Shown here: piece by piece, positions 23,851-31,892 of the stretch
How positions within the stretch are numbered: the first letter of the stretch is position 1
Layout of the letters: every line of letters begins with the position of its first letter
Assembly (NCBI RefSeq): GCF_030646165.1
Contig: NZ_JAUTDO010000004.1
Coordinates: forward strand, 186,001 to 250,000
Direction: 5' to 3'
Origin: Conexibacter sp. CPCC 206217
Lineage (GTDB): Bacteria > Actinomycetota > Thermoleophilia > Solirubrobacterales > Solirubrobacteraceae
Length of the DNA stretch: 64,000 bases
Notes under the pieces: generated by a model
Database searches by the model: none
Told to the model about the DNA's origin: nothing
What the model saw: the letters and a program-made list of their open reading frames with translations, nothing else
Position numbers and translations under genes: made by a program

Positions 23851-25461
23851 ATGAGCGCGAACCCCGCTGGCAGCCCCTCCGTCCTGATCGTCGGCGCCGG
23901 GCCCGTCGGCCTCGTGCTCGCGTGCGAGCTGACGCGCCGCGGGGTGCCGATCCGGGTGATCGACAAGCGTGCGCAGCCGACGACCGAGTCGCGCGCGATC
24001 GTCGTGCACGCGCGCAGCCTCGAGCTGATGGAGCGCGTCGGCGCGCTCGACGCGCTGATCGCCTCGGGCGTCAGAACGACCGCGATGGAGATGCACTCCA
24101 ACGGTCGCACGCTCGCGCACGTGCGGCTCGACACCGTCGACAGCCCGTTCCCGTTCAGCGTCACGACGGCGCAGACGGAGACCGAGCGGATCCTGGGCGA
24201 GCGGCTGACGGCGCTCGGGGGGATGGTCGAGCGCGGCGTCGAACTGGTCTCGTTGGAGCAGGACGACGCCGAGGTCCGCTCGACGTTGCAGCACGACGAC
24301 GGCCGCACCGAGGTCGTCAGCTCGGCGTGGATCGCCGGCACCGACGGCAGCCGCAGCACGGTGCGCGCGCAGGTCGGGACCCGGCTGGAGGGCTCGTTCA
24401 AGGGCGAGCGGTTCCTGATGGGCGACGTCGAGACCGAGCACCAGCTCGACCCGACCGCGATCCACACCTTCTTCTCCGCGCATGCCGCGCCGCTGATCGC
24501 ATTCCCGATGAAGGGCCGGCGGATGCGCGTGATCGCGCAGCAGGACTCGGCGCCGGAGGGCAGCCCGGACGCGGGCTCCAGCGCGTCCGGCGCGGCCCCG
24601 ACGCTCGCCGAACTGCAGGCCGCCGCCGACCGCCTCGAGACCGGCATCAGGCTGACGTCGTCGCACTGGCTGACGGTCTTCGAGATCCATCACGCGCAGG
24701 TGCCGCAGTACCGCCATGGGCGCGCGTTCCTCGCCGGCGACGCGGCCCACGTCCACAGCCCGGCCGGCGGGCAGGGGATGAACACGGGGATGCAGGACGC
24801 GTTCAACCTCGCCTGGAAGCTCGCACTCGTCGACGCCGGTGAGGCGGGCGACGCGCTGCTGGACAGCTACCACGCCGAACGCCATCCGGTCGCCGCGCGC
24901 GTGATCGAGCTGTCGACGAAGCTGACCGACGCCGCGACGCTGAAGGGCACGTTCGCGCGCAAGCTGCGCAACCACGTCGTGCACCTCGCGACCGGCCTCG
25001 CGCCCGTGCAGCACGCGCTCGCGAACGAGACCGAGGAGGTCGACGTCGCCTACCGCGACAGCCCGGTCGTCGCGGGCCGCTCCAGCCGCCGGCTGCACCC
25101 GGGCGACGCCGCGCCGGACGTGGCCGGGACGGAGCTGCGCATCGCGCTGCTGGGCGGCAGCGACGCGCGCGCCGCGCACACGATCGTCTCGATCGCGCCG
25201 GCCAATGGCGGGGCGCCGGCGCTGCCGGGGTCCAACGGCTCCAGCGTCGCGGACATCCGCCACGTGCTCGTGATCGAGTCGATCACCCACGCGAGCGGCT
25301 TCGACGCGATCGTCCCCGATCCCGACGGCCTGATCGCCGAGCGCTACGGCGTCGGCGCCCACGGCGGCACCGTCGTCGTGCGCCCCGACGGCTACGTCGG
25401 CCTGATCGCGGCGCTCGACGACGAGGCCGCGGTCGGCCGCTACTTCGACGCGCTGCGCTAA
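23851..25461 (+). CDS. FAD-dependent aromatic monooxygenase (class A)
   Basis: A 536-residue flavoprotein hydroxylase. VLIVGAGPVGLVLACEL binds ADP of FAD, AGTDGSRSTVR is the DG motif, and FLAGDAAHVHSPAGGQGMNT with GMQDAFNLAWKLA is the GD motif. The last about 150 residues form the thioredoxin-like C-terminal domain of phenol-hydroxylase relatives. It would hydroxylate a phenolic ring using NAD(P)H and oxygen. TAGGAT ends six bases before the ATG with no Shine-Dalgarno, so the mRNA is probably leaderless. Its stop overlaps the convergent DUF1772 gene by four bases. Confidence 0.93.
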   Translation: MSANPAGSPSVLIVGAGPVGLVLACELTRRGVPIRVIDKRAQPTTESRAIVVHARSLELMERVGALDALIASGVRTTAMEMHSNGRTLAHVRLDTVDSPFPFSVTTAQTETERILGERLTALGGMVERGVELVSLEQDDAEVRSTLQHDDGRTEVVSSAWIAGTDGSRSTVRAQVGTRLEGSFKGERFLMGDVETEHQLDPTAIHTFFSAHAAPLIAFPMKGRRMRVIAQQDSAPEGSPDAGSSASGAAPTLAELQAAADRLETGIRLTSSHWLTVFEIHHAQVPQYRHGRAFLAGDAAHVHSPAGGQGMNTGMQDAFNLAWKLALVDAGEAGDALLDSYHAERHPVAARVIELSTKLTDAATLKGTFARKLRNHVVHLATGLAPVQHALANETEEVDVAYRDSPVVAGRSSRRLHPGDAAPDVAGTELRIALLGGSDARAAHTIVSIAPANGGAPALPGSNGSSVADIRHVLVIESITHASGFDAIVPDPDGLIAERYGVGAHGGTVVVRPDGYVGLIAALDDEAAVGRYFDALR

Positions 25462-25949
25462 TCCTGCAGCAGCCCGGCGGTCAGCAGCCCCGCCGCGACC
25501 AGCGACGTGACGGTGCGGACGTGGTTCCAGACAGTCCAGCTGTCGAGGAAGTGCGCCCACTCGCGCGCCGCCGCCTCGCTGTGCGGGGCGAGCGGCGCGA
25601 GCGCGTCGTTGAGCGGCACGTTGCCCGCGATCGTGACGCCGACCGTGCCGATCAGGTAGACGACCGCCGCAGCCAGCACCCAGATCGCGCGCGCGTCGGA
25701 CCAGTTGAGCGCCGACCAGCCGATCAGCCCGAGGCACGCGAGCGCGACGCCGAACAGCGCGATCATCAACGGCGGCAGCACGGCCGTTCTGTTGATCGAC
25801 TGCATCGCGGCGACGCCCTGCGCGGTCGGGAGCCGCTCCAGCGCCTGCATCACGAAGGCGGAGAAGGCGAACCAGACGCCCGCCATCAGGCCGCAGCCGA
25901 GCGCGGTCGCGAGCGTGAGACCGTCGACCCAGTCGTTCATCCGCCTCAT
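25458..25949 (-). CDS. DUF1772 (anthrone-oxygenase-like) membrane protein
   Basis: A 163-residue protein with four hydrophobic segments (near 12-36, 58-78, 86-108 and 140-160) and the family motif NVPLNDALA in the loop after the third. DUF1772 includes anthrone oxygenases and many proteins of unknown role. The start ATG 25949 overlaps the stop of the NmrA-like gene (ATGA), so the two are co-translated. Confidence 0.82.
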   Translation of the reverse strand: MRRMNDWVDGLTLATALGCGLMAGVWFAFSAFVMQALERLPTAQGVAAMQSINRTAVLPPLMIALFGVALACLGLIGWSALNWSDARAIWVLAAAVVYLIGTVGVTIAGNVPLNDALAPLAPHSEAAAREWAHFLDSWTVWNHVRTVTSLVAAGLLTAGLLQD

Positions 25950-26785
25950 CCCTTCAGGACCCAGGCATCGCCGGCGGCCGCGCGGCGAGCGTAGTCGCGG
26001 AAGTCGCGCGGCGGGCGCCCGAGCGCGCGCTGCACACCGTCGCCGAGCGTCGCGTTGCTCTGCACCAGTACCTCCGTGAAGAGGTAGCGCAGCAGCGAGA
26101 TGACGTCGTCGGGGACCCCGGCGGACGCCATCCCGGTCGCGAACTCCTCCAGCGAGATCGGCACGTACCGGGCCGGCCTCCCGATCGCCTGCGCGATCTC
26201 TGCGACGGCCTCGGCGAAGGTGAGCGGGCGCGGTCCGGTCACGTCGTAGAGCTGGCCGGCGTGGCCGTCGCCGGTCAACGCGGCGACCGCGACGTCGGCG
26301 ACGTCGTCGGCGTCGACGAAGGCGGCCGGCACGTCACCGGCCGGGAGCGCCAGCACCCCCGCCGCGATCCCGTCCGCGAAGTAGCTCTCGTCGAAGTTCT
26401 GGTTGAACCAGGCGCAGCGCACGACGGTCGTCTCGGCCCCGACCTCGCGCACGAGCTGCTCCGCGCGCTCGGCCTCCGGCTCGCCGCGGCCGGACAGCAG
26501 CACGAGCCGCTCGACGCCGCGCTGCGCCGCGAGCTGCGCGAACGCGGCGACGGTCTCGGCGGCGCCCGGGACCGCGAGGTCCGGGTAGTAGCAGAGGTAG
26601 GCGGCGCTGACGCCGTCGAGCGCGGCGGACCAGGTCGCGCGGTCCTCCCAGTCGAACGCCGGGCTGCCGGAGCGCGACCCGACGCGGACCGCACGGCCGT
26701 CCGACGCGAGCCGCTCGGCGATGCGGCGCCCTGTCTTGCCGGTGCCGCCCGTGACGAGGATGAGGTCTGTCTGTGTGGTTGGCAT
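25946..26785 (-). CDS. NmrA-family NAD(P)-binding protein
   Basis: A 279-residue NmrA/QOR2-like protein. LILVTGGTGKTGRRIAERL is the dinucleotide site. RCAWFNQNFDESYF is the family stretch after the fourth strand, and LYDVTGPRPLTFAEAVAEIA lies in the C-terminal half. Relatives are quinone reductases or redox sensors. It forms an operon with DUF1772 and diverges from an AraC-family regulator 82 bases away, which probably controls it. Confidence 0.9.
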   Translation of the reverse strand: MPTTQTDLILVTGGTGKTGRRIAERLASDGRAVRVGSRSGSPAFDWEDRATWSAALDGVSAAYLCYYPDLAVPGAAETVAAFAQLAAQRGVERLVLLSGRGEPEAERAEQLVREVGAETTVVRCAWFNQNFDESYFADGIAAGVLALPAGDVPAAFVDADDVADVAVAALTGDGHAGQLYDVTGPRPLTFAEAVAEIAQAIGRPARYVPISLEEFATGMASAGVPDDVISLLRYLFTEVLVQSNATLGDGVQRALGRPPRDFRDYARRAAAGDAWVLKG

Positions 26786-26867
26786 GGGAAGCAGTCAACC
26801 GCGGCTTGGTGAGACGTTCCATCGCTGAGCGTCGACATTTCATACGCAAGCGTCTAAGGTTGCTCGC

Positions 26868-27833
26868 ATGGACGCACTCGCAGGACTGCTCGACGGCCCA
26901 CGCGCGCGGCAGGCGTTCCTGCTGCGCTCGAGCATGAACCCGCCGTGGGCGCTGCGGATCCAGGACGAGGCACCGCTGACCGTCGTCGCGATGGTGCGCG
27001 GCGAGGCGGTCGTGATCCCCGACGCCCCGCCCGGCGTCGAGGTGGAGCCGATCGCGCTGCGCGCCGGCGACGTCGCGATCGCCCGCGGCCCGGATCCGTA
27101 CACCGTCGCCGACGACCCCGCGACGCCGCTGCAGGCGATCATCCACCCGGGCCAGGTCTGCACCGCCGTCGACGGCAGAGTCCTGACCGATCTCTACGAC
27201 CTCGGCGTCCGCACGTGGGGCAACGCGATCGACGGCGAGACCGAGATGATCACCGGCACGTACCAACTCGAGGGCGAGGTCAGCGAGCGTCTCCTGCGCG
27301 CCCTCCCGCAGCTGATCCTCTTGCGCAGCGACGAGTGGAGCTGCCCGGTGATCCCGCTGCTGGCCGACGAGCTGGTGAAGGACGAAGCGGGCCAGGAGGC
27401 GGTGCTCGACCGCCTGCTCGACCTGCTGCTGATCGCCGCCCTGCGCGCCTGGTTCGCGCGCCCGGGGACGGACACGCCCGGCTGGTATCGCGCCTACGAC
27501 GACCCGGTCGTCGGCCAGGCGCTGCGCCTGATCCACCACAACCCCGCGGCCCCGTGGACGGTCGCCTCGCTCGCCCGCGAGACCGGCGTCTCGCGTGCGG
27601 CGCTGGCGCGCCGCTTCCACGAGCTGGTGGGAGAGCCGCCGATGTCGTTCCTGACCGGCTGGCGCATCGCGCTCGCCGCCGACATGCTGCTGGAACCAGG
27701 CGCGACGATCGGCTCCGTCGCCCACGAGGTCGGCTACGGCAGCCCCTACGCGCTCAGCTCCGCGTTCAAGCGCGTGCGCGGTGTGAGCCCGCAGCAGCAC
27801 CGCGTCGCGGTGCTGCTGGCTGCGACGGCATGA
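26868..27833 (+). CDS. AraC-family transcriptional regulator with cupin sensor domain
   Basis: A 321-residue regulator. Residues about 1-190 are a cupin_6-type N-terminal domain (LLRSSMNPPWALRIQDEAPL). Residues about 205-315 form the two helix-turn-helix units (WTVASLARETGVSRAALARRF, then IGSVAHEVGYGSPYALSSAF and KRVRGVSPQQHR). TAAGGT ends about nine bases before the ATG without a Shine-Dalgarno, a leaderless arrangement. The divergent NmrA-DUF1772 operon is its most likely target. Confidence 0.92.
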   Translation: MDALAGLLDGPRARQAFLLRSSMNPPWALRIQDEAPLTVVAMVRGEAVVIPDAPPGVEVEPIALRAGDVAIARGPDPYTVADDPATPLQAIIHPGQVCTAVDGRVLTDLYDLGVRTWGNAIDGETEMITGTYQLEGEVSERLLRALPQLILLRSDEWSCPVIPLLADELVKDEAGQEAVLDRLLDLLLIAALRAWFARPGTDTPGWYRAYDDPVVGQALRLIHHNPAAPWTVASLARETGVSRAALARRFHELVGEPPMSFLTGWRIALAADMLLEPGATIGSVAHEVGYGSPYALSSAFKRVRGVSPQQHRVAVLLAATA

Positions 27834-28013
27834 GCGGGGCAGTCACGGCAGGCGCCGGCCGTGCCGCCCACGTCTGAGACCAACCCGCGACCACTCGGAT
27901 GCCGCGCTCCCGCGCGGCACGCTCGATCCTGCCCGCCGGTCGCGACCGACGCCGACGACTACGACCCGACCGCCGGGAGCTGGCGGCCGGCTGCTGCCAG
28001 GGGCTGACAGGGC
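27834..28013. other. 180-base gap with a hairpin and a possible Kelch-like remnant
   Basis: An eight-base-pair hairpin (TGCCGCGC / GCGCGGCA, 27900-27919) probably ends the AraC gene. Further on, a plus-strand stretch reads DADDYDPTAGSWRPAA before a TGA at 28005-28007, which resembles one blade of a Kelch repeat and may be a relic. No intact gene. Confidence 0.35.
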
Positions 28014-28631
28014 TTACCGCCGCGGCCGCAGCGCGATGTGCGTGACGGCCTCCGTGTCGACCACGCGCGCCTTCTCGAAGCTCACGAGCTCCGGATCCAG
28101 CCCGTCGAAGAGGCGGTTGCCGCCGCCGAGCACGATCGGGACGAGGTGGATCAGCAGCTCGTCGAGCAGCCTTGCGTGAAGGAACTGGCGGATCGTGTCG
28201 GCGCCGCCGGCGACGTCGACGTTGCGATCGCCGGCGGCGGCACGCGCTTGCTCCAGCGCCACCTCGAGCCCGTCGGTCACGAACGTGTAGCTGGTCCCGC
28301 CCTCACGCTGCAGCGTCTCCCGCGGCTCGTGTGTGACGACGAAGACCGGGGCGTGGAACGACGGGTTCGCGCCCCACGGCTCCTCGCCCTCGTCGAACAT
28401 CCGGCGGCCCATCACGATCGCGCCCCAGTTGGACATCGCCGCCGCGATCGCATCGTCGTCGGGTCCTGTCGAGCCGCCGTCGCGCCCCTGGCGCTCACGC
28501 CACGACTTAAGCCCGATGATCCACTCGTGAACCCGCTCGCCGCCGTCGCCGAGTGGATTGCCGATGCCCGCGTTCGGTCCCGCGATGAAGCCGTCGAGCG
28601 ACATCGCCATGTGCGCCGTGACCTTGCTCAT
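28014..28631 (-). CDS. Dihydrofolate-reductase-fold (RibD C-terminal type) protein
   Basis: A 205-residue NADPH-binding reductase-like protein. MSKVTAHMAMSLDGFIAGPN is the usual start of the YyaP/RibD-C family. GAIVMGRRMFDEGEEPWG and NVDVAGGADTIRQFLHARLLDEL, then IPIVLGGGNRLFDG-like sequence, complete the fold. It is a stand-alone member, not the true DHFR, which is encoded at 41.7 kb. The reaction is unknown. Confidence 0.88.
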   Translation of the reverse strand: MSKVTAHMAMSLDGFIAGPNAGIGNPLGDGGERVHEWIIGLKSWRERQGRDGGSTGPDDDAIAAAMSNWGAIVMGRRMFDEGEEPWGANPSFHAPVFVVTHEPRETLQREGGTSYTFVTDGLEVALEQARAAAGDRNVDVAGGADTIRQFLHARLLDELLIHLVPIVLGGGNRLFDGLDPELVSFEKARVVDTEAVTHIALRPRR

Positions 28632-28726
28632 CGTGCGCTCCTTCTCGATCCGGGTGAGCGGCGCCGTCCGCCGCTCTCACCCTCGAGTCGGAGCTGACCC
28701 TGTGCACTCGACATGCGCGGCAGAAA

Positions 28727-28756
28727 AGAGGCGGGCCGGTCTCCCGGCCCGCCTCT
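28727..28756 (-). terminator. Rho-independent terminator of the glycine-rich protein gene
   Basis: A 13-base-pair perfect stem (AGAGGCGGGCCGG and its complement) with a TCTC loop. On the minus strand it is followed by a TTTT-containing tract. It lies 34 bases after the stop of the glycine-rich gene and is the clearest intrinsic terminator in the window. Confidence 0.85.
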
Positions 28757-28790
28757 CTCCACCGCGGATGCAGTGCTGCTCAGTCGCGCG

Positions 28791-30839
28791 TCAGCCGGTG
28801 AAGCTGGGACGCTGCGCCGGCTTCGGCGCCGGCGCGGCCGCTCTTCTCTGCGCGACTCTCGCGCGCGGGATCAGCAGCGTCAGCTGTTGACGCGTCGTGA
28901 CGCTTCTGCCGTCGCCGAGCGTCGTGCGGATCGTCAACGTCGTGCGCAGCTTGCGCACGCCCTTGGCCTGCTGCGCCTTCACGAACGCGGCCGGCAGTCT
29001 CAGCGACAGCGTCTTCGTCTTGTTCGCCGCCACCCTGATGCCGCTGAAGCGGACCAGCACCGTCGTCTTCGCGGCGGCCGCACGAGCGGCCTTCGAGCCG
29101 CCGGCGATCGCCAGCGTCAAGGTGCCGTCGACTCTGCAGGCCTGCCTGTTCGGGCACGTGACCGGAAGCACGAAGGTCCCGTTCTCCTTGACCGCGGCGC
29201 GGTTGTCCGCGGACGGCGCCAGCGTCGCGCCTCTCGCGCCCGCGGGCGCGGCGACCGGCGCCGACGGAGCGGGCGCGCTGACCGGCGGGGCGGCGGGCGG
29301 CGTCGGCGTCGCCGGGGGAGCCGGCTCCGGCTCTCTCGGCTGCGGCACGACCGGCGCCTCGACGCCGTTGCCGGTCAGCTGGACCGCATCGGCGTCGCCG
29401 GCGTAGTCGCCGTAGACGCGCAGCCGCGCGACGCGCTCGCCGAGCACCGTCGGTCTGAACGAGATCTGCGCGGTGCAGCTTCTGCCGGGCGCCAGCACGA
29501 CGTCGTCGCAGGCGCTGGAGGCGACCGCGAAGTCGCTCGTGTTTCTCTCCGGAGCGCGCCGCGGGGCGAGACGGACGGATGCGGAGTGGTCGTCGACGAC
29601 GCGGACCGCCGTCGAGCTGAGCACCAGGTCGGCGTCGCCGCTGTTGGCGACGGTGACCTCTCTCGTCGCCGACTCGCCGACGACGACGTCGCCGAAGCCC
29701 GCGGGATCCGGCGTCACGGTGACGGCGCCGGCAAGCGGGTCGTATCTGGCGCTGCCTTCGGACGTCGCGTAGTCGGCCGCACCTGAGTAGGTCGCGGTGA
29801 CCGTCTGCTCGCCGGCCTCCCACGGGGTCTGCGTGTCGCATGTCGCGACGCCCGCGACCACCGGGACCGACTCGCAGTCGTAGATCGTGTAGCCGGCGTG
29901 GGCGAACGCGACCGTGCCGCCATCCGGCACGGGCGAGATCGTCGCGGTGTATCTGATCGGCTGGCCGGCGGTCGGGATCGCCGGGGCGACCGTGACCGTC
30001 GTCTCGGTCGGCGCCGGCGGCGCCGCGTAGCTGATCTCGACGTAGCTGGCGCTCGACACCAGCGACGAGTCGCACGACAGCGCGGGGTCGCAGAAGCTGC
30101 TGCCGCCGCCACCGCCGGCACCGCCGATGGCGACGGTGTCGCCCGTCGAGCCGCCGCCGCCGCCGAAGTAGCCGCCGCCACCGCCACCCCCACCGCCGGC
30201 GCCCATCGGCCCGGCGTTGGCGCTGCCGCCCTGGTGGCCGACGCCGGGGAGACCCGAGCCGGTCGGTGCGGCAGCGTTGACGCCGCCGGCCCCGGGACCG
30301 GCCTGCGTCCCGCCCCCGCCGCCGCCGGAGCTGCCGCCGGACTCTCCGACTTCGCCTGACCCACCGGGCAGGCCGGCGTCGCCGCCGTCACCGGCGCCGG
30401 GACCGCCGCCAGCTCCGCCGCCGCCGCCCGCGAACAGGTCGGGGTCGGCGATGTCGCCGGAGAAGCTGATCGCCGCGAAGCCGCCGCCCTTGCCGGGCGA
30501 GTAGCTGGAGGAGCCGCCCCAGGTACCGCCCTGGTCGGCGCAGACCGCCGCTCTCGCTCCGGGCGTGACGGGGATCGTCGCGGTCAGCTTCGCGCCGACG
30601 CCCGGCTCGCCGCCGTTGCCCGGTCTGATGCCGATGCCGCCCTGGACGGTCGCGGTCACGCTCGTGACACCCGCGGGGACCGTGAACCAGTTCGCGTCAC
30701 ACGCCGAGGTGGTGAATCTTCTCGTGACCGGCGCGGCGCTCGCCGGCGACGCCGCGACCAGCAGCGCCGCGGCCGAGAGGAGGGGAAGGCCGATGCGGCC
30801 GGCCCGGCACAGCGGTGCGCCGAGCTTGACGGGGGACAT
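28791..30839 (-). CDS. Secreted glycine-rich protein with Ig-like and choice-of-anchor-D domains
   Basis: A 682-residue exported protein. Residues 1-35 are a signal peptide ending ASPASA-A. Residues about 40-270 form a glycine-rich domain with several runs of seven to nine Gly, bounded by Cys (FCDPALSCDSS). Residues about 280-370 are a bacterial Ig-like repeat (TVTVAPAIPTAGQPIRYTATI). About 375-490 is an ASPM/HYDIN-like domain (GFGDVVVGESATREVTVANSGDADL). A Pro-rich linker at about 495-540 leads to a C-terminal beta domain. AAGGAG lies eight bases before the ATG. It is probably a surface or adhesive structural protein. Confidence 0.85.
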   Translation of the reverse strand: MSPVKLGAPLCRAGRIGLPLLSAAALLVAASPASAAPVTRRFTTSACDANWFTVPAGVTSVTATVQGGIGIRPGNGGEPGVGAKLTATIPVTPGARAAVCADQGGTWGGSSSYSPGKGGGFAAISFSGDIADPDLFAGGGGGAGGGPGAGDGGDAGLPGGSGEVGESGGSSGGGGGGTQAGPGAGGVNAAAPTGSGLPGVGHQGGSANAGPMGAGGGGGGGGGYFGGGGGSTGDTVAIGGAGGGGGSSFCDPALSCDSSLVSSASYVEISYAAPPAPTETTVTVAPAIPTAGQPIRYTATISPVPDGGTVAFAHAGYTIYDCESVPVVAGVATCDTQTPWEAGEQTVTATYSGAADYATSEGSARYDPLAGAVTVTPDPAGFGDVVVGESATREVTVANSGDADLVLSSTAVRVVDDHSASVRLAPRRAPERNTSDFAVASSACDDVVLAPGRSCTAQISFRPTVLGERVARLRVYGDYAGDADAVQLTGNGVEAPVVPQPREPEPAPPATPTPPAAPPVSAPAPSAPVAAPAGARGATLAPSADNRAAVKENGTFVLPVTCPNRQACRVDGTLTLAIAGGSKAARAAAAKTTVLVRFSGIRVAANKTKTLSLRLPAAFVKAQQAKGVRKLRTTLTIRTTLGDGRSVTTRQQLTLLIPRARVAQRRAAAPAPKPAQRPSFTG

Positions 30840-31036
30840 GTGGTGGGCTCCTTCGAGGTCGGGTCGCGGCGAGCACCTATCGCTCGCCGCGCTGCCGCAC
30901 TGCGTGCAGATTCCCTCAGTGTGGCATGTCGGAGCGCAGTGAGTTACCCGAATTCACAGCGATGTCAGCATGAGTTCACTACCGCTAAAGGAATCGAATC
31001 AAGCGGTCGATGAAGCTGTTTGGAACCACGTTCGCG
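30840..31036. other. 197-base gap upstream of the glycine-rich protein gene
   Basis: Comparatively AT-richer DNA that should contain the promoter of the minus-strand glycine-rich gene, plus the 3' flank of the methyltransferase gene. I could not single out convincing -10/-35 boxes or a hairpin. Confidence 0.4.
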
Positions 31037-31822
31037 TCAGCTGTGAACCGGTCGCCGCGCGTCGATGTTGAGGCGCACGTAGTCGAGCACGAGCGGGTCG
31101 CCGGCGACGGCGACCGTGTCGGCGATGAAGGCGTCGTGCAGCTGCGGCGGCAGCCGCTCGATGTGCGGGTGCAGGCAGACCGCGCGCAGGAACTCGGCCG
31201 GCTCGGGCGGCGTCACGTCCCACGGCTGCAGCCACGTTCTGATCTCGCTGAAGCCGGCATGCTGCAGCCGCTGCGCGGTCTGCTCGGCCGAGGCGTAGTT
31301 CCACGGTCCGCTCCAGCCGGCGAGGAACGGCGCGTACGGCTCGCGCGCGGCGACCTCGTCGGAGCGGCGGCGGAACGCGTCGATGTTGCCCTCGCCCCCG
31401 CACTGCGCGACGATCCGTCCGCCGGGCTTCAGCGCCGCGAACAATCGTGCGAAGAGCGCGTCGTGATCCGGGATCCAGTGGAAGACGGCGCTGGAGAAGA
31501 CCGCGTCGACGGGTTCTTCGAGCGTCAACTGGACGAGGTCGGACTGCAGCACGCGCGCGCGATCGCCCTCGGCGGCGAGCAGCTCGCGCGCCTGCTCGAC
31601 CATCGACGGCGCGCCGTCGACCGCGACCACGCGCCCCCGCGGCAAGCGGTCGAGCAGCTTCAGCGTGACGCGGCCGGAGCCGCAGCCGGCGTCCAGCACG
31701 GTCTCCTCGCCGCGCAGGGCGAGCCGGTCGAGCAGGACCGCGGCCCAGTCCTGATGGGGCGCCGAGACGCGGTGATAGGTACGGGCGTCCCAGTCGCGGG
31801 TCGAGGAGCCCTGTTCACTCAT
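31037..31822 (-). CDS. Class I SAM-dependent methyltransferase
   Basis: A 261-residue methyltransferase. VLDAGCGSGRVTLKLLD is motif I and binds SAM, VVAVDGAPSMVEQAR is the second strand, and FSSAVFHWIPDHDALF recalls trans-aconitate methyltransferases. Start is the ATG at 31822 (MSEQGSS), six to seven bases after GGAGG; the open frame extends upstream through a striking inverted repeat, which is better read as a control site. The substrate is unknown. Confidence 0.88.
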   Translation of the reverse strand: MSEQGSSTRDWDARTYHRVSAPHQDWAAVLLDRLALRGEETVLDAGCGSGRVTLKLLDRLPRGRVVAVDGAPSMVEQARELLAAEGDRARVLQSDLVQLTLEEPVDAVFSSAVFHWIPDHDALFARLFAALKPGGRIVAQCGGEGNIDAFRRRSDEVAAREPYAPFLAGWSGPWNYASAEQTAQRLQHAGFSEIRTWLQPWDVTPPEPAEFLRAVCLHPHIERLPPQLHDAFIADTVAVAGDPLVLDYVRLNIDARRPVHS

Positions 31823-31838
31823 GACGATCCTCCAGCTC

Positions 31839-31876
31839 GGTGTACATCTGTACGTTATCACGTACAGATGTACACC
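31839..31876 (-). promoter_or_regulatory. 17-bp perfect inverted repeat upstream of the methyltransferase
   Basis: Arms 31839-31855 and 31860-31876 (GGTGTACATCTGTACGT and its exact complement) flank a TATC spacer. Each arm also carries two GTAC-type subrepeats. It is much AT-richer than its surroundings and ends only 17 bases before the methyltransferase ATG, a TetR-type operator architecture. No T-tract follows, so it is not a good terminator for the upstream gene. Confidence 0.7.
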
Positions 31877-31892
31877 TATACGTCGCTGGTCC

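Noticed and set aside
30100..30460. Low-complexity GCC/CCG-rich tract as a DNA repeat element
   Set aside because: It encodes the poly-glycine domain of an exported protein and needs no separate explanation.
31823..31861. A 13-residue N-terminal extension of the methyltransferase
   Set aside because: It would be translated from inside the inverted repeat and lacks a Shine-Dalgarno, while the ATG at 31822 has GGAGG at good spacing.
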